Part shown: piece by piece, positions 1 through 6,552 of the stretch
Position numbering within the stretch: position 1 is the stretch's first letter
Layout of the letters: the number at the start of each line of letters is the position of its first letter
NCBI GenBank assembly: GCA_030648515.1
Contig: JAUSHK010000005.1
Coordinates: 112,383-162,894, forward strand
Length of the DNA stretch: 50,512 bases
From: Candidatus Jorgensenbacteria bacterium
GTDB lineage: Bacteria > Patescibacteriota > Minisyncoccia > UBA6257 > GWB1-50-10
Direction: 5' to 3'
Program-made: the position numbers and the translations under genes
Notes under the pieces: generated by a model
The model's database searches: none
Told to the model about the DNA's origin: nothing
The model's input: only the letters and a program-made list of their open reading frames with translations

Positions 1-1
1 T

Positions 2-274
2 AAAGTGTTCACCGACACCGCATCGGGATACTCCGCGTTTGACCCCAAAAGCTCAATTGAGGTTCTAAATCTCAGCGGAGACAACATCAAAGCGACGGAA
101 GTAAACGGTCAGTTCGCTTCCATACCGCCAAAAAGCGCCGCGACCGGCAATATAGTTTTTCAAACCGATGCGTCGCGCAACACGGTGATTATTCAAATCG
201 GCTCCGGCGATAGTATGAAGTTCTACGAATTTAACTTCACAAAAAAGACCTACAAAGAAACGACGGTGGGATAA
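2..274 (+). CDS. C-terminal end of an unrecognised protein (partial)
   Basis: The frame is open to the left edge (the codon before the first GTG is AAA), so this is most likely the tail of a longer protein and not an 89-residue gene. The visible part is rich in Ser, Thr, Asn and Gly with alternating hydrophobic residues, as in beta-strand-rich exported proteins, for example around SSIEVLNLSGD and NTVIIQIGSGD. No transmembrane helix or catalytic motif is visible. It ends with TAA 24 nt before a good promoter for rpmB, so it is probably a separate transcription unit. I cannot name the family. Confidence 0.55.
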   Translation, partial: KVFTDTASGYSAFDPKSSIEVLNLSGDNIKATEVNGQFASIPPKSAATGNIVFQTDASRNTVIIQIGSGDSMKFYEFNFTKKTYKETTVG

Positions 275-297
275 TATTATTTATTAACGGCTCAAAT

Positions 298-325
298 TTG
301 ACATTTCCGCCGTTGCCTGTATTCT
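298..325 (+). promoter_or_regulatory. sigma-70 promoter for rpmB
   Basis: A perfect TTGACA (298-303), a 16-nt spacer and an extended TG-TATTCT -10 box (320-325). Only 9 nt separate the -10 from the ATG at 335 and there is no Shine-Dalgarno, so the mRNA would start at or next to the start codon. Confidence 0.6.
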
Positions 326-334
326 ACTTACATT

Positions 335-526
335 ATGCGAGCGTGTGAAAAGTGTGAAAAATCGTACTCAATGGGCGGGACGCGCAGAAAACTGCGCGGA
401 AAGTTTAACCCGACAAACTGGACCAAGAAACGCGCTAATCTGCAATGGACGCAGCTTTTGCGCGCCGGCAAGCGATCGCTTGTGTGTATAAAGTGCTTAC
501 GAACACTGACTAAGAAAACAAAATAG
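335..526 (+). CDS. rpmB: 50S ribosomal protein bL28
   Basis: A 63-residue basic protein of the large ribosomal subunit. Two cysteine pairs (CEKC near residues 4-7 and CIKC near 51-54) match the zinc-ribbon form of bL28. The central TRRKLRGKFNPTNW and RANLQW stretch and the C-terminal KRSLVCIKCLRTL follow the family pattern (SHSNRRTKR, PNLQ, KR-VCTKCLRA). The length is normal. It has its own promoter and terminator, so it is monocistronic. There is no Shine-Dalgarno before the ATG; the -10 box ends 9 nt upstream, which suggests leaderless translation. Confidence 0.93.
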   Translation: MRACEKCEKSYSMGGTRRKLRGKFNPTNWTKKRANLQWTQLLRAGKRSLVCIKCLRTLTKKTK

Positions 527-540
527 TAAAAAACAAAATT

Positions 541-562
541 CCGCCCTAAAGGCGGTTTTTGT
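541..562 (+). terminator. Rho-independent terminator after rpmB
   Basis: The hairpin CCGCC-CTAAA-GGCGG is followed by a run of T residues, 14 nt after the rpmB stop. Confidence 0.85.
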
Positions 563-618
563 TTTCGGACTAGCGTGATATAACTAAAGCGGGTTTACCC
601 CCGAAGTTCTGATGAAGG

Positions 619-689
619 CGGGCTGTAGTATACCGGTAGTACGCATGCATGGGGTGCATGTAGACCGGGTCCAATTCCCGGCAGCCCGA
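619..689 (+). tRNA. tRNA-Pro (anticodon GGG)
   Basis: The cloverleaf folds by hand: a 7-bp acceptor CGGGCTG/CAGCCCG with the C1-G72 pair typical of bacterial tRNA-Pro, a 4-bp D stem (628-631 with 639-642), anticodon stem CATGC/GCATG, and loop ATGGGGT with anticodon GGG at 651-653 followed by G37. The T stem is CCGGG/CCCGG. The discriminator is A689 and CCA is not encoded. The T loop reads TCCAATT, so position 55 is C where almost all tRNAs have U (pseudouridine 55). Confidence 0.9.
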
Positions 690-703
690 CAAGGAATTTA
701 TTT

Positions 704-907
704 TTATCTTCCGTGTTTTCCAAACTTGTTGAGCCAAAATATGTAAAGGATTTCTAGAAGCCCGGCGGTGTTCACAATCAAGAGCGCCACAAACCACGGC
801 TTGCTGTCATTTCTCGCCGCTTTCCAAAGTGCGAGCCCTTTCCAAATCAGACTCCACGCCACAACTACGGCCAGTACCCACCAGTACTGATTTAAATAAT
901 TGATCAT
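704..907 (-). CDS. DUF5652-type small membrane protein
   Basis: A 67-residue protein from the ATG at 907. An upstream in-frame start at 958 is possible, but a TGG-TATACT extended -10 box lies at 919-914, only 6 nt before 907, so 907 is preferred and the mRNA may be leaderless. Two hydrophobic helices flank a polar loop, and the pattern WKGLALWKAARN then WFVALLIVNTAGLLEILY matches the DUF5652 family common in Parcubacteria. Its function is unknown. It sits convergent with tRNA-Pro and divergent from the asparagine-synthase-like gene. Confidence 0.75.
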   Translation of the reverse strand: MINYLNQYWWVLAVVVAWSLIWKGLALWKAARNDSKPWFVALLIVNTAGLLEILYIFWLNKFGKHGR

Positions 908-951
908 AGTAATAGTATACCACAAATAAAAATTCCCGTGTCTCACTATTA

Positions 952-979
952 TTGACAAATTTTAAATATCTTGTATGCT
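952..979 (+). promoter_or_regulatory. sigma-70 promoter for the asparagine-synthase-like gene
   Basis: TTGACA at 952-957, 16-nt spacer, TATGCT at 974-979 preceded by TG. The predicted transcript has a leader of about 40 nt containing a GGAGGAG ribosome-binding site at 1011-1017. Confidence 0.65.
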
Positions 980-1025
980 ACAAAGCAGCAAATTGATCTT
1001 CTACATAAACGGAGGAGAACTGAAT

Positions 1026-1841
1026 ATGGCTGGGACAGCTAAATTAACGGAGTGGAGAAAAGCGATTACTATGCCGGTGATTGCGCAGGTGTTAAATAAT
1101 AACTGGAGCTTAACGGAGCTCGAGAAAATTCTGACAGAATCCTTCAGTAAATGTGTAGATGTCTGTCTTGAAAAAAATGGCGGGGTAATCTGCACTACCC
1201 TATCGGGCGGAGTGGATTCTTCGTTTTGCCTTGCTAAAATCAGGGAAATCGTCGGGCGAAAAACTCCGATTCATGCACTTACAATTGTCGGAGACGAGAG
1301 ACATCCTGATCTACAATTCGCCAGAATCGCTGCCAAAAAATTTTCGGCGATTCACCATGAATACATTCCGGAAAAAGGGTCCGCAGTAGCTGCGAAAAAT
1401 TTCCTCGATTTCACGTGGCCAGAAGAGCCACATAGCGACGGGAGTGCTGCCGTATTTTTGTTGTATTGGCTAATTAATCGACACGGCTTCAAATGCGCCA
1501 TTGCTTGTGACGGAATTGATGAATTATTTGGCGGCTACTGGCCACACAGGCAAGGACAAAGTCCGGAAGAAAAAAGAGCAATTTTTGAAAAACTATGGGG
1601 GGCCTTGGAAAAAGACCACTTACTCCCACTGGAGAGAAAAGCAGGGCACTTCGGAATTGATGTTGTATTGCCCTACCTTCAGGAAAAGATTGTGAATTAT
1701 ATCTCAGAAATTCCCCTCAACGATCGGACAAGCTTTAAAGAAAGCAAAACTCCTCTCAGAACTATCGCCCGCAAATATCTTCCAAAAGAGATTATCGATA
1801 GGAAAAAGATAGGATTTTGCGACGCGCTCAAAATATGGTAG
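1026..1841 (+). CDS. Asparagine-synthase-like ATP-pyrophosphatase without glutaminase domain
   Basis: A 271-residue protein that begins directly with the synthetase half of the asparagine synthase (AsnB/Asn_synthase) family. The ATP-binding P-loop SGGVDSS lies near residues 60-66, and ACDGIDELFGGY near 160-171 matches the family's second nucleotide/aspartate-site motif (CDGxDELFGGY). The C-terminal IIDRKKIGF also matches. The N-terminal Ntn glutaminase domain is absent, with no catalytic Cys2, so the enzyme would need free ammonia or a partner, or act on a different acid such as in a natural-product or tRNA-modification reaction. The ATG at 1026 is chosen over the track start because GGAGGAG lies 8 nt upstream. 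Monocistronic, with its own promoter and terminator. Confidence 0.8.
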   Translation: MAGTAKLTEWRKAITMPVIAQVLNNNWSLTELEKILTESFSKCVDVCLEKNGGVICTTLSGGVDSSFCLAKIREIVGRKTPIHALTIVGDERHPDLQFARIAAKKFSAIHHEYIPEKGSAVAAKNFLDFTWPEEPHSDGSAAVFLLYWLINRHGFKCAIACDGIDELFGGYWPHRQGQSPEEKRAIFEKLWGALEKDHLLPLERKAGHFGIDVVLPYLQEKIVNYISEIPLNDRTSFKESKTPLRTIARKYLPKEIIDRKKIGFCDALKIW

Positions 1842-1869
1842 TGCATTCACTGTGTCCGACAAAAAAATA

Positions 1870-1898
1870 ACGTCTTGGCTACCCCAGGACGTTTTTAT
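1870..1898 (+). terminator. Rho-independent terminator
   Basis: ACGTCTTGG pairs with CCAGGACGT around a short loop, followed by TTTTATTT. It closes the asparagine-synthase-like unit. Confidence 0.8.
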
Positions 1899-1932
1899 TT
1901 GAAAATTAAGCTTAATTTGATATAACTGATGT

Positions 1933-2199
1933 ATGGACAATATACTATCACTCTTCCACCATATTCATCACGATAGAGACACTCACTCGGTCCATCATTG
2001 CGGCGGAAAACACAAGAAGGTTGACCCGAGCGTTGATTACACAATTGAACATTGTTTGTGTGGCAAACATGGAATAGACCGCGAGATTGCCATTGGGCAT
2101 GCTACTGGGGGAAATTTGGAATCACTTGAGGTAAAAATTAAATTTCTTGAGAAGTGCCCCGAAGGCGGCTGGCACATAGAAAGCGGCGTTAGACTTTAA
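1933..2199 (+). CDS. Small His/Cys-rich conserved hypothetical protein
   Basis: An 88-residue soluble protein of unknown function. The N-terminal half is unusually rich in His and Cys (FHHIHHDRDTHSVHHCGG, then EHCLCGKH near residues 39-46), a composition that would suit metal binding. The second half has IGHATGGNLESLEVKIKF and EKCPEGGWHIESGVRL, which I recall as a recurrent block in CPR hypothetical proteins but cannot name. A promoter TTGAAA (1899-1904), 16 nt, TATAAC (1921-1926) ends 6 nt before the ATG and there is no Shine-Dalgarno, so translation is probably leaderless. A terminator follows at 2213. Confidence 0.6.
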   Translation: MDNILSLFHHIHHDRDTHSVHHCGGKHKKVDPSVDYTIEHCLCGKHGIDREIAIGHATGGNLESLEVKIKFLEKCPEGGWHIESGVRL

Positions 2200-2212
2200 T
2201 AGTGTTTTGAGA

Positions 2213-2247
2213 AATAAAAATTCCCGCCTCACACGGGAATTTTTATT
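2213..2247. terminator. Bidirectional terminator
   Basis: AAATAAAAATTCCCG and CGGGAATTTTTATTT form a near-perfect A/T-flanked hairpin. It ends the plus-strand gene at 2199 and the minus-strand RNA that starts near 2382. Confidence 0.85.
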
Positions 2248-2382
2248 TCTTACGCAATGTCCCGCCCTACAAAGGTGATCCCAGCTATACGCCAGGTGGG
2301 TTTCCTCAGTCTAATCCCTCGGGACCAGTCTATACAGAATCCCTTTGTGATCATTTAATCTGGAATCTTTGTAGAACGGAAC
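2215..2382 (-). ncRNA. Structured non-coding RNA candidate, 6S-like shape
   Basis: The minus strand has an extended -10 box (TGG-TATAAT, 2394-2389), then a predicted start at about 2382. Positions 2382-2367 pair with 2274-2259 along 16 bp with only G-U wobbles, so the 5' end sits in a closing stem. A second 7-bp helix follows (ATTCCAG at 2366-2360 with CTGGGAT), then a large internal bubble of roughly 20 nt per side, then an apical hairpin CTGGTCC-CGAG-GGATTAG (about 2328-2311). A strong terminator ends it. A closing stem, central bubble and apical stem is the layout of 6S RNA. The SRP signature (GGAAGGAAGCAGCC type) is absent. No ORF with a start signal was seen on this strand. Confidence 0.6.
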
Positions 2383-2388
2383 ACTTAT

Positions 2389-2394
2389 ATTATA
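2389..2394 (-). promoter_or_regulatory. -10 box for the structured RNA
   Basis: TATAAT preceded by TGG on the minus strand (extended -10); the -35 is weak. The distance places the start at about 2382, exactly where the closing stem begins. Confidence 0.6.
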
Positions 2395-2448
2395 CCATCC
2401 CAATGAAAGAAAAATAGCCGCCTGTGGACAACTGCCTGATGCCGGCGA

Positions 2449-3054
2449 CTACTCTAATATGCCGTCTAAATTCACGTCGTAGAGGATTGCGTCGCCGATG
2501 AGCCGGTAGTTAATGAGCTCCTCAGGTTTGAACCACAGCGCGATTTCCTTCTCCGCGTCTTCCGACGAACCGGACGCATGAAGGAGGTTTCGCACCGCCC
2601 GTCCGTCAATATCTGAAACTTCATATGAATCTATCATAAAATCCCCGCGGATCGTGCCGACATCCGATGTAAGCGGTTCTGTCCCGCCGGTGATTTTCCG
2701 CACAATACCGACTGAATGCATCCCCTGCCACACCATTGCGATAACCGGCCCGCTCGTCATATATTTTATAAGCGCATTAAGCACCTTCTCAGCAACTTTG
2801 AGCGGATCTTCCGACGGCGGCGTCTTTCCTTTTTTGCGATATGAGTTAATCGCCTTTTCTCCAACTTTCACGCGCCACTCAGGGTCAACGAGATAATGCT
2901 TCTCAACGAGTACATTTTGAGGCACTACCATTTTCAATCCGACAAGTTTGAGTCCGCACTGTTCATAGCGCTTCACAATTTCTCCTATCAGGCTACGCTG
3001 AACTCCGTCGGGCTTTATGATAATTAAAGTCCGTTCTTTTTTGATGTCTTTCAT
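2449..3054 (-). CDS. ndk: Nucleoside diphosphate kinase
   Basis: Balances nucleoside triphosphate pools by transferring the gamma phosphate through a phospho-histidine. The N-terminal ERTLIIIKPDGVQRSLIGEI is the NDK signature, GPVIAMVWQG and GTIRGDF are present, and the catalytic His is in NLLHASGS. At 201 residues it is longer than the usual 130-150: an insertion after the Kpn loop (about residues 58-90, EWRVKVGEKAINSYRKKG) and a C-terminal tail of about 30 residues account for this; both are features of many archaeal and CPR enzymes. It lies 2 nt after aspS, so the two are co-transcribed. Confidence 0.95.
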   Translation of the reverse strand: MKDIKKERTLIIIKPDGVQRSLIGEIVKRYEQCGLKLVGLKMVVPQNVLVEKHYLVDPEWRVKVGEKAINSYRKKGKTPPSEDPLKVAEKVLNALIKYMTSGPVIAMVWQGMHSVGIVRKITGGTEPLTSDVGTIRGDFMIDSYEVSDIDGRAVRNLLHASGSSEDAEKEIALWFKPEELINYRLIGDAILYDVNLDGILE

Positions 3055-3056
3055 AA

Positions 3057-4454
3057 TTATTTTTTATCAGTAGTGAACTTAATTTTCAACTCTTTTAACT
3101 GTTCGGCTCTTGCTTCCGAAGGCCCATCCATCATCAAATCTTTTCCGTCTCCTGTTTTCGGAAACGCGATTACTTCGCGGATGTTCGGCTCGTTTTCCAA
3201 AATCATCATCACGCGATCAAGCCCCCATGCGATTCCGCCGTGCGGCGGCGCGCCCGAACCGAGCGCTTCAAGCATATGGCCAAAATTGTTTTGTATTCTC
3301 TGTTCCTCAAACCCCATTATTTCAAAAACCGCTTTTAATGCTTCTGGCTGATGATTTCTAATGCTTCCTCCGCCGATTTCCCAGCCGTTTAGAACAACAT
3401 CGTACTGCGTCGTCAAAATCGCACCGATGCTTTTCTTTGAGAGTAGGTCGCCCATAAATTCCGGTTTCGGCGCGGAAAACGGGTTGTGCGTGAATGTCCA
3501 TCCACCATTGTCTTCTTTTTCAAAAAACGGGAAATCAATCACCCAGCAGAACGCGAGCAGGTTTGGATCATTTTTATCTTTGCGAAAATCAGGCCTGTCG
3601 GTGCCGTATTTTTCCATCGCTTCCTTGTATGAAATTCGCGGAAACGGCTTTTCTTGAATTTTCTTTTCCGGATACAGCTTTTCAACCAACGCGATGAGAG
3701 CGCGCTCATTCACGTCCATTACGTCCTCGCGCGTTACGAAACTCATCTCAAGGTCCATTTGCGTGAATTCCGGCTGTCGGTCTCCGCGAGTATCCTCATC
3801 CCTGAAACACCGCGCAATCTGGAAATAGCGCTCCATGCCGGCAACCATCAGGAGCTGCTTGTATTGCTGAGGCGATTGCGGAAGGGCGTAAAATTTCCCG
3901 GGGTAAATACGTGAAGGCACCAAATAGTCGCGCGCGCCCTCAGGCGTTGATTTGCTTAAAATCGGGGTTTCAATTTCAACAAAGTCCTCTCCGCTCATAA
4001 AGTTTCTTACAAACTGGATTACGCTGTGGCGCCGGCGAATATTTTTCTGCATCCGCGCCCTGCGGAGATCAATGTAGCGATACTTCATCCGCACTTCTTC
4101 GTTAATGTCAGTTCCGTCGCTCACAACTTCAAGCGGCGGGGTTTTTGCTTCGTTTAAGATTTCCAATTTCGTTGCCGAGACTTCGTATATTCCGCTTGGA
4201 ATTTTCGGATTTTCCATTCCTTTCGGCCGTTTTTGAACCGTTCCTGTTATAGAAATTACCCATTCAGTTCTGAGATGTCCGGCTTCTTGAATAAGCTCTT
4301 TATCGCTCGGCGGGAAAACAACTTGAGCGATGCCCGTGCGGTCACGCAAATCAATAAAAATAAGCTTGCCGTGGTCGCGCCGAACTTCAACCCAGCCCTC
4401 GAGCGTGACTTCCTTGCCTTCTTTTTTAGCAATCTCTTGAGATAATGTCCGCAT
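3057..4454 (-). CDS. aspS: Aspartyl-tRNA synthetase, lacking the GAD insertion
   Basis: Charges tRNA-Asp (or also tRNA-Asn if non-discriminating). An OB-fold anticodon domain (residues about 1-105) precedes the class II core: motif 2 FRDEDTRGDRQPEF near 217-230, a QMDLEMSF block, and motif 3 GIAWGLDRVMM near 407-417. It is bacterial-type in sequence, but the roughly 100-residue GAD domain that normally follows YGTDRPD (about 283-289) is missing: the chain runs straight to LLAFCWVIDFPFF. Hence 465 residues, not about 590. A weak extended -10 (TGG-TAATGT) ends 6 nt before the ATG, so it too may be leaderless. ndk follows in the same operon. Confidence 0.96.
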   Translation of the reverse strand: MRTLSQEIAKKEGKEVTLEGWVEVRRDHGKLIFIDLRDRTGIAQVVFPPSDKELIQEAGHLRTEWVISITGTVQKRPKGMENPKIPSGIYEVSATKLEILNEAKTPPLEVVSDGTDINEEVRMKYRYIDLRRARMQKNIRRRHSVIQFVRNFMSGEDFVEIETPILSKSTPEGARDYLVPSRIYPGKFYALPQSPQQYKQLLMVAGMERYFQIARCFRDEDTRGDRQPEFTQMDLEMSFVTREDVMDVNERALIALVEKLYPEKKIQEKPFPRISYKEAMEKYGTDRPDFRKDKNDPNLLAFCWVIDFPFFEKEDNGGWTFTHNPFSAPKPEFMGDLLSKKSIGAILTTQYDVVLNGWEIGGGSIRNHQPEALKAVFEIMGFEEQRIQNNFGHMLEALGSGAPPHGGIAWGLDRVMMILENEPNIREVIAFPKTGDGKDLMMDGPSEARAEQLKELKIKFTTDKK

Positions 4455-4503
4455 GTAGAAACATTACCATAAAAAGGATTTTGGTGGCAACAATTCTTGT
4501 ATG

Positions 4504-4532
4504 TTGACAAATTATATAAGTGGTGCTACAAT
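4504..4532 (+). promoter_or_regulatory. sigma-70 promoter for two small membrane proteins
   Basis: TTGACA (4504-4509), an ideal 17-nt spacer, and TACAAT (4527-4532). The leader is about 40 nt and carries an SD (GGAGG). Confidence 0.75.
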
Positions 4533-4580
4533 TACCAGTAGAAAATTAAGTAATTACAACCTGTAAATTCGGAGGTAAAA

Positions 4581-4787
4581 ATGGGAATTGGAGAAATTAT
4601 CGGAGGGTTGATTATCATTATCGCCCTTGCCTATATCTACTATACCGCGTCGCCTTTTACGAAAGCGCTGATTATTCTCGTTGTGTTTTGTGCTGTTGTC
4701 GCTTTTCTCTTTTGGGGATACGATAGGGCAGATGTTTTTATGAATGGACTTATAGACAAATTATTTAACCGATTACCGGGCAAATAA
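4581..4787 (+). CDS. Small membrane protein, unknown
   Basis: A 68-residue protein with two closely spaced hydrophobic helices (about residues 5-23 and 29-46), a short polar turn, and a basic tail ending NRLPGK. GGAGG at 4571-4575 and a strong promoter upstream support expression. No family recognised. It is the first gene of a two-gene unit with the ORF at 4810, separated by 22 nt. Confidence 0.65.
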   Translation: MGIGEIIGGLIIIIALAYIYYTASPFTKALIILVVFCAVVAFLFWGYDRADVFMNGLIDKLFNRLPGK

Positions 4788-4809
4788 ACATTAAAAGAGG
4801 AGGCTTGTC

Positions 4810-5028
4810 ATGATAGTAATAACAACGGCTGGGTGGGTCGTAATATTTTCTGTTTTGGGTGCTTGTTTACTTTTCCTATCACTTCCACATCCGGGATTGC
4901 AGGAGAAATTAAATGTAAATCTTTTCATTTCCGCGATAGGATTGGCCGTATGCGCCATACTATGTCTTGTGTGCGCCATATGTGGCATCACAATTCCTAT
5001 TTTACCTGGGCAGCCGCCTGTTTGTTAA
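4810..5028 (+). CDS. Small membrane protein, unknown
   Basis: A 72-residue protein with two hydrophobic helices (about 5-25 and 37-62) and several cysteines in or near the second (VCAILCLVCAIC). AGAGGAGG lies 7 nt before the ATG. A second frame starting at 4833 also stays open, but it lacks an RBS and is polar, so I reject it. Co-transcribed with the upstream small protein and followed by a terminator. Function unknown. Confidence 0.65.
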   Translation: MIVITTAGWVVIFSVLGACLLFLSLPHPGLQEKLNVNLFISAIGLAVCAILCLVCAICGITIPILPGQPPVC

Positions 5029-5054
5029 CAAGAGTTTCGCTCGCCTAAAAATTT

Positions 5055-5094
5055 AAAAACCCCGCCGATTTAATTCCACTGGCGGGTTTTTTAT
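5055..5094 (+). terminator. Rho-independent terminator
   Basis: AACCCCGCC and GGCGGGTT form the stem, followed by TTTTTATT. The next gene's promoter overlaps its T tract. Confidence 0.85.
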
Positions 5095-5099
5095 TGACA

Positions 5100-5129
5100 T
5101 TGACAAAATTATATCCACCATAGTATAAT
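5100..5129 (+). promoter_or_regulatory. sigma-70 promoter
   Basis: TTGACA at 5100-5105, 18-nt spacer, and a consensus TATAAT at 5124-5129. A second overlapping TTGACA at 5094 is at a poor distance. It drives the ORF at 5184. Confidence 0.75.
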
Positions 5130-5183
5130 GTTATTAGTAAATAAATAACTGGCCCTTACAACACAAAATAAGGAGAACATTCT

Positions 5184-5615
5184 ATGAGCCCCTTAGTGTA
5201 TCAAATTCCCCTTGCTATCGCAGGCTATGTGTTTATTTTTGTCACAATGCTTGCTAAAAACGAAAATATTCGTAGAGGGATTGGAGTTACAGCGTTGATG
5301 ATATTTGGTGTTTTCACGACTGCGGTATTTCTTTTCACCACCGAAAAGCCTTATCTTGCTCCATATCAGAAAATGGGCGAAAATTCCGTACTTCTTGTTG
5401 CTGGATACGGCACTGTCGATGAGAAATCGTGGGCAGTTTTCCTTGACGGCGAGAACCAATTCATAGCGTATGACATGACTGGCGCGAGGAAACAATTTCC
5501 AGTAAATCAGTTTGTTAAGACCGTGCGAGTAAGATTGCCGATAAATAAGGAGGACATTTTTCTGCGTCCCTGTTCTGTCAGTTTTACGACGCCGGACTCT
5601 ACTTTTAAACAATAG
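5184..5615 (+). CDS. Membrane-anchored hypothetical protein
   Basis: 143 residues. Two N-terminal helices (about residues 6-24 and 33-51) are followed by an extracytoplasmic or cytoplasmic domain of about 85 residues with a beta-rich pattern (NSVLLVAGYGTV, WAVFLDGENQFIAYD). AAGGAGAA at 5169-5176 is the likely RBS. It is monocistronic between its own promoter and a strong terminator. No family recognised; the small ORF style and SD-led start resemble the two preceding membrane proteins. Confidence 0.65.
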   Translation: MSPLVYQIPLAIAGYVFIFVTMLAKNENIRRGIGVTALMIFGVFTTAVFLFTTEKPYLAPYQKMGENSVLLVAGYGTVDEKSWAVFLDGENQFIAYDMTGARKQFPVNQFVKTVRVRLPINKEDIFLRPCSVSFTTPDSTFKQ

Positions 5616-5626
5616 CGTTGGACCTG

Positions 5627-5667
5627 CCATTATAATGCCCCACTATCAATTTCATTGATGGTGGGGC
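5627..5667. terminator. Rho-independent terminator
   Basis: GCCCCACTATCAAT pairs with ATTGATGGTGGGGC around a 3-nt loop, then TTATTTTTT. It ends the plus-strand gene and may also stop minus-strand transcription just past 5668. Confidence 0.85.
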
Positions 5668-6552
5668 TTATTTTTTGAAAACTTTTATTGTTTTGCCGTT
5701 CGCGACGAGGGTTACCGTGCCGTCTTGGTCTGTGCGGAAGATTTTGGAGCCGGCTGACTTGAGGCGCGAAAGCGTTTCCTCCGTCGGATGACCGTATGAG
5801 TTTTTCCCAACCTCAATCGCTGAAATGAGTGGTTGTATTGCATTCAACAAACTCGCAGAAGATGAATATTTAGAACCGTGATGCGGGACTTTTAAAACGT
5901 CTATTTTCCCAACATTTACGCTTGCGAGAAAAGCTTCCGGTTTTACCCCATTGTCGCCCGTGAAAAGCGCTTTTGTTTTATTACTTTCCAGTTTTAAAAC
6001 AAGGCCGGTATCGTTTAAATCTTTTCCAGCAAGCGCCTGTTCTGTCGGCCAGAGAACATCTATCACGCTGTTTTTGTATCGGATTTTATCCCCTGCTATA
6101 AGCGTAATAATTTGAATATTTTGCTCTTTCAGTTTTTTCTCAAGATCATTAAACGCCGACGGCGCGCCTTCCCTTCTGCCATTCCAGATGAACGCACCGA
6201 CCCTGTATTGTTTGATTACATCAACGATTCCGCCGAAGTGGTCTAACTGCGGATGGCTTATTGAAACAAGATCAATGTATCGGTCGGTTGGTCCGAGGAC
6301 GGACGCGATTTCGCGCGTGGCACGGCCATTCGGCGGACCGCCATCTACTAACACATCCACGCCGCCCGGCAGTTCAATAAGCTCGCTGTCGCCCTGCCAG
6401 ACATCCAGGAAATGAACCCGCAAGTCACTACTTACAGCGTTCGCCGATATTATCTCTAAAAATACAAGCGCGTTTGCGGCCGCAAGTCCGATAATGAGGA
6501 TGGTCACCCGCTCTTTGTGTTTTGTGATGTACTCGTATATTTCGTCTATCAT
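5668..6552 (-). CDS. ComEC-type metallo-beta-lactamase-fold hydrolase
   Basis: 294 residues: one N-terminal membrane helix (about 17-38), then a secreted MBL domain equivalent to the C-terminal part of ComEC/Rec2. Visible motifs are VHFLDVWQGDSELIEL (the family's FLDVGQGDS), LVDGG, SHPQLDHFGG (the metal site, in place of the usual SHxDxDHxGG), LFTGDN, and VPHHGSKYSSS. In competence the domain is proposed to degrade one DNA strand during uptake. The first Asp of the HxDxDH motif is Gln here, which may alter metal loading. The ATG overlaps the stop of the upstream ComEC channel gene (ATGA), so the two are translationally coupled halves of a split ComEC. Confidence 0.88.
   Translation of the reverse strand: MIDEIYEYITKHKERVTILIIGLAAANALVFLEIISANAVSSDLRVHFLDVWQGDSELIELPGGVDVLVDGGPPNGRATREIASVLGPTDRYIDLVSISHPQLDHFGGIVDVIKQYRVGAFIWNGRREGAPSAFNDLEKKLKEQNIQIITLIAGDKIRYKNSVIDVLWPTEQALAGKDLNDTGLVLKLESNKTKALFTGDNGVKPEAFLASVNVGKIDVLKVPHHGSKYSSSASLLNAIQPLISAIEVGKNSYGHPTEETLSRLKSAGSKIFRTDQDGTVTLVANGKTIKVFKK

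Noticed and set aside
2250-2400. SRP RNA or RNase P RNA identity for the structured RNA
   Set aside because: The apical part lacks the GGAAGGAAGCAG-type SRP core, and the RNA is far too short and lacks the paired universal blocks of RNase P.
4833-5048. Alternative overlapping frame to the small membrane protein at 4810
   Set aside because: No RBS, polar composition, and the overlapped frame has a strong SD and two clean helices.
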